DNA of 54,465 nt from Tenacibaculum sp. L6 (GTDB lineage Bacteria > Bacteroidota > Bacteroidia > Flavobacteriales > Flavobacteriaceae). Numbering within the stretch: the first letter of the stretch is position 1; each line of letters begins with the position of its first letter. The notes below the pieces were generated by a model. It worked only from the letters and a program-made list of their open reading frames with translations, was not told the origin of the DNA and searched no databases. The stretch covers positions 1 through 54,465 of the forward strand of contig NZ_JAPEHZ010000010.1 of assembly GCF_028823685.1 (NCBI RefSeq). Reading direction: 5' to 3'. Position numbers and translations under genes: made by a program. Positions 52,074-54,465 of this stretch are shown piece after piece.

Positions 52074-52104
52074 AAAAGCAACCAAATTGGTTGCTTTTTA
52101 TTTT
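52072..52104. terminator. bidirectional terminator between nitrilase and desaturase genes
   Basis: A 13-pair inverted repeat AAAAAGCAACCAA / TTGGTTGCTTTTT separated by one base, with A/T flanks on both sides; it ends both converging transcripts. Confidence 0.87.
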
Positions 52105-53084
52105 TATGCAGGAATCATCCATTTAAAATTTAACTTTGTATCAGGTACTACGATACGTTCTGTGATTCGGTACATTCTGTCTGGTAATTTCATTAAGAAA
52201 TCACGTGCTTTTTCTGCTTCTGGAGTTAAATTGGTTATTTTATCAATTTCCCAAGTCTCATTCAACTTTTTAAGAATGTCAACATAGTCAAAGCCAGTGT
52301 ATACACCTATTCTTTGCGCTACTGTTGAAAAATCATCAAACAAACTTCCTTTTTCTCCAAAAGATTCTCTTAAATGCATTGCAGGCATTACAATTTTGTG
52401 TTTCATCATGTGTTGAAACGCCAACATCATTTCACTTGGATCAATCTTAAAGATTTCTTTTACAAACTCAGTATATGCTAAGTGATGACGCATTTCATCT
52501 CCTGCGATGATTTTAGACATTTTTGCCAAAGCTTTGTGTCCTTGCTTTTTGGCAATTTTAGCTACGTTATTATGCGAAATATACGTTGCTAACTCTTGAA
52601 AACTTGTGTACACGAAGTTTTTATACGGATCGGTAGCTGTACCAATATCAAATCCGTCAGCAATTAAATGCTGTGTAGATACTTCTACTTCTCGCATATT
52701 TACTCTTCCAGATAGGTATAAGTATTTGTTTAACACATCTCCGTGACGGTTTTCTTCTGCTGTCCAAGCACGCACCCATTTTGCCCAACCATTATCTGGT
52801 TGTTGTGTAACTCCGTCTAAGTCTAATAACCATGACTCATAGGTTGGTAAAGCTTCTTCAGTAATAGTATCTCCTACTAAAACCACCCAAAAATCATCAT
52901 CAAGTTCTTTTGAAAGTTCTTGAATTTCTTTTACTTCATCAATAAAAGAATCTTTTTGTGAATTGGGGAGAAAATCGGTTGGCTGCCAAATCTTTTCTAT
53001 TGGCATCAAGAATTTGTCTACAAAACTGTCTATGTTTTTTTCCAGCGTTTGCATTACTTCCTTTCTAATGTTTTGTATCGACAT
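52104..53084 (-). CDS. acyl-ACP desaturase
   Basis: A 326-residue soluble di-iron enzyme of the plant stearoyl-ACP desaturase type. The two iron motifs are EENRH (110-114) and DEMRH (196-200), each an ExxH, with an additional Glu164 in FQELATYISH. It introduces a double bond into acyl chains bound to acyl carrier protein, giving the unsaturated acids needed for membrane fluidity in the cold. The PlsC gene upstream, 36 bases away on the same strand, would use such acyl chains, so this is a lipid operon. Confidence 0.93.
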   Translation of the reverse strand: MSIQNIRKEVMQTLEKNIDSFVDKFLMPIEKIWQPTDFLPNSQKDSFIDEVKEIQELSKELDDDFWVVLVGDTITEEALPTYESWLLDLDGVTQQPDNGWAKWVRAWTAEENRHGDVLNKYLYLSGRVNMREVEVSTQHLIADGFDIGTATDPYKNFVYTSFQELATYISHNNVAKIAKKQGHKALAKMSKIIAGDEMRHHLAYTEFVKEIFKIDPSEMMLAFQHMMKHKIVMPAMHLRESFGEKGSLFDDFSTVAQRIGVYTGFDYVDILKKLNETWEIDKITNLTPEAEKARDFLMKLPDRMYRITERIVVPDTKLNFKWMIPA

Positions 53085-53120
53085 AATTTAAGGGTTTATA
53101 TTTATTGTTGTTTGTTTTGT

Positions 53121-53849
53121 TTAATATATAGCAGACTTTACAGCTGCTTCAGTTTTTGCTATTAACTCATCAAACGGTAAACTGTTTACTTTTATAGGTT
53201 CGTGAGTTTGGATCTTTATAGGACTTCCTATTCCTAATGGAAATTTTCCGTATTTAAATACTTTCCACGAATTATTGATTGATAAAGGCACCACATACGC
53301 TTCTGGATTGTATTTAGCGATCATTTTAAGTCCGTTTACAGAGAATGCCTTTGGTTTTCCTGTTCTGCTTCGGGTTCCTTCTGGAAAAATAGCTGCAGAC
53401 CAATTATTTTTATTAATTCTCTTAGCAAACTTTCCTAATTCAGATAAGGCTTGTTTAGGGTCTTTTCTATCAATTAAAGCAGCTCCTCCGTATTTTAAAT
53501 TGAAGGAAATACTAGGAATTCCTTTTCCTAGTTCTTTTTTTGATACAAATTTTGGGTAGTGTCTTCTAAGATACCAAATAATTGGCGGAATATCAAATGT
53601 ACTTTGATGATTGGCTACAAAAATTAAGGTGGTATTTTCTGGTAAGTTGTGTTTGTTTTCAAATTGAACTCGTATTCCTAAAATCAATAACGATTTAACA
53701 AGAAACCAATTCATGAAATTTACTACATTTTGATGCCCTTCTTGACCAAAAAGCTTCAACCCAATCCATTGTATTGGATGAAAAATTAACAATAGCGAAA
53801 AAAACACCAATGCAAAGATTGATGAGAGAATATAACTTAAAATCTTCAT
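53121..53849 (-). CDS. 1-acyl-sn-glycerol-3-phosphate acyltransferase (PlsC)
   Basis: A 242-residue acyltransferase with an N-terminal helix, NHQSTFDIPP (His81, Asp86 = HX4D), SKKELGKGIPSISF, and FPEGTRSRTGKPKAFSVNG (155-173), the full classical PlsC motif set. It makes phosphatidate from lysophosphatidate at the inner membrane. It shares only the core motifs with the other PlsC-like protein at 42 kb, which lacks the TRSR part. It precedes the acyl-ACP desaturase in a two-gene operon. Confidence 0.93.
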   Translation of the reverse strand: MKILSYILSSIFALVFFSLLLIFHPIQWIGLKLFGQEGHQNVVNFMNWFLVKSLLILGIRVQFENKHNLPENTTLIFVANHQSTFDIPPIIWYLRRHYPKFVSKKELGKGIPSISFNLKYGGAALIDRKDPKQALSELGKFAKRINKNNWSAAIFPEGTRSRTGKPKAFSVNGLKMIAKYNPEAYVVPLSINNSWKVFKYGKFPLGIGSPIKIQTHEPIKVNSLPFDELIAKTEAAVKSAIY

Positions 53850-53952
53850 TCTATTTAGTTGTTTTGTTGTTTACTAGTTTAGTTTTTTACTAATTAAAAC
53901 CGCTGCAAAAACATACCGATTTCATTTTTAAAACTTTACTAGTGCGTAAAAA

Positions 53953-53975
53953 TAAAAAATCCCGCGAAAGCGGGA
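53953..53975 (-). terminator. terminator of the small membrane protein gene
   Basis: TCCCGC-GAAA-GCGGGA, a six-pair GC-rich stem with a stable tetraloop; on the minus strand it runs into TTTTTTATTTTT. Confidence 0.85.
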
Positions 53976-53988
53976 CTATAATTTTATC

Positions 53989-54414
53989 TTAAAACCAGTT
54001 GCTCCAAGGAATTCTTGAGAGAATTAGTAATAAAGCCAATCCGTAAAAGATGGCAAAGGTTTTAAACTTAGCTTCGCTTTTTACTTGTTTTTTGTGTTTA
54101 GACCATCCAATTGTTATTAACACAATAGCAATTATCATCATTAATGGGTGCTCTACTGCTAACAAACGTGCCATTGGCTCTCCCATAACCTCACTTCCAT
54201 TAGCTTTTAAAGCTTTATACCAAGGAGACATAAAATACCATCCTAAACCAATTAATAATTGAATATGAGCTGTTATTAATGTAAATAACCCTAAACGGAA
54301 CTCTTTGTGGGTAAATTCTTTCTTTTGTACTAATCCTATAATAGCATTTACCACCGTAAATATTAAAACTGCTAATACAATGTATGCCCAATAAGAGTGT
54401 AATGTTTTCATCAT
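53989..54414 (-). CDS. small four-helix integral membrane protein
   Basis: A 141-residue protein with four hydrophobic helices and conserved-looking His residues at membrane edges (LHSYWAYIVLAVLIFT, LITAHIQLLIGLGWYF, VEHPLMMIIAIVLITIGWSKH). That pattern is like small haem-b-binding or cytochrome b561-type membrane proteins, but I cannot assign a family with confidence; in some genomes similar flavobacterial proteins carry an erroneous ribosomal L27 name. A second ATG one codon downstream is equally possible as the start. It is monocistronic with its own terminator, and nothing further is seen between its start and the right edge. Confidence 0.75.
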   Translation of the reverse strand: MMKTLHSYWAYIVLAVLIFTVVNAIIGLVQKKEFTHKEFRLGLFTLITAHIQLLIGLGWYFMSPWYKALKANGSEVMGEPMARLLAVEHPLMMIIAIVLITIGWSKHKKQVKSEAKFKTFAIFYGLALLLILSRIPWSNWF

Positions 54415-54465
54415 GATTTTTAAGTTTTGTCTGTGTAAAAATACTGAATTTTCTGCATAAAAAAA

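Noticed and set aside
1..54465. CRISPR array, prophage or insertion sequence
   Set aside because: No regularly spaced direct repeats, no transposase, integrase or phage structural gene was seen on either strand.

Overview
The window is low-GC, densely packed DNA from a member of the Flavobacteriaceae, probably a marine gliding genus near Tenacibaculum or Polaribacter (the genus is an inference). The supporting evidence is the type IX secretion/gliding gene sprA in the order maeB-ruvA-sprA-gcvH-vanZ-tonB, the Bacteroidota-only families (DUF4296, DUF4271, DUF5686, S46 peptidase, TonB receptor with an N-terminal carboxypeptidase-regulatory-like domain), and several exact matches to the Bacteroidota -7 promoter element TAnnTTTG. 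No phage, insertion sequence, integrase or CRISPR array was seen. Most of the window is ordinary chromosomal core with a few accessory islands.

Layout. 1-3.4 kb: a 5'-truncated NAD-dependent epimerase converges on a minus-strand operon of a GT2 glycosyltransferase, dihydroorotase and a DUF4296 lipoprotein. 3.5-6.7 kb: DUF4271 and hemD, then an unrecognised membrane protein and a sterol-desaturase-family enzyme. 6.8-8.9 kb: an S46 dipeptidyl-peptidase with the DPP11-type specificity arginine. 9.0-15.6 kb: one co-directional block with an FAD/NAD(P) oxidoreductase, a membrane polyferredoxin and three glycosyltransferases (soluble GT2, membrane GT2, GT-C). 15.7-28.8 kb, all minus: hexapeptide acyltransferase, two tandem TonB proteins, VanZ-like protein, gcvH, sprA, ruvA, maeB. 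29-30.6 kb: two tandem single-domain Aer-type PAS proteins. 30.6-37.1 kb: queG, an AsmA-family protein, a DUF5686 outer-membrane protein, moaD. 37.2-40.7 kb, minus: recO, a TonB-dependent receptor and DUF3817. 40.8-44.2 kb: CYTH protein, hemolysin III-like protein, PlsC, trpS, DUF6370 lipoprotein. 44.3-44.8 kb: a ribbon-helix-helix/RelE toxin-antitoxin pair. 44.9-47.8 kb: a Tas-like aldo-keto reductase, pgk, moaE. 47.85 kb: a degenerate tRNA-Ala-like element just upstream of a GNAT gene. 48.5-54.4 kb: AddB-like nuclease/helicase, omega-amidase-type nitrilase, acyl-ACP desaturase, a second PlsC and a small membrane protein.

How genes work together. SprA is the outer-membrane channel of type IX secretion; the two adjacent TonB proteins and the nearby TonB-dependent receptor belong to the same energised-envelope biology. 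HemD serves haem synthesis, MoaD and MoaE together form molybdopterin synthase, and the two PlsC enzymes with the acyl-ACP desaturase serve phospholipid synthesis. The FAD oxidoreductase plus polyferredoxin look like a membrane electron-transfer pair whose partner is unknown. The observations most worth a second look are the chimeric tRNA-like element, the tandem stand-alone Aer-type PAS proteins, the redox-plus-glycosyltransferase block, and a set of AT-rich palindromic intergenic elements.
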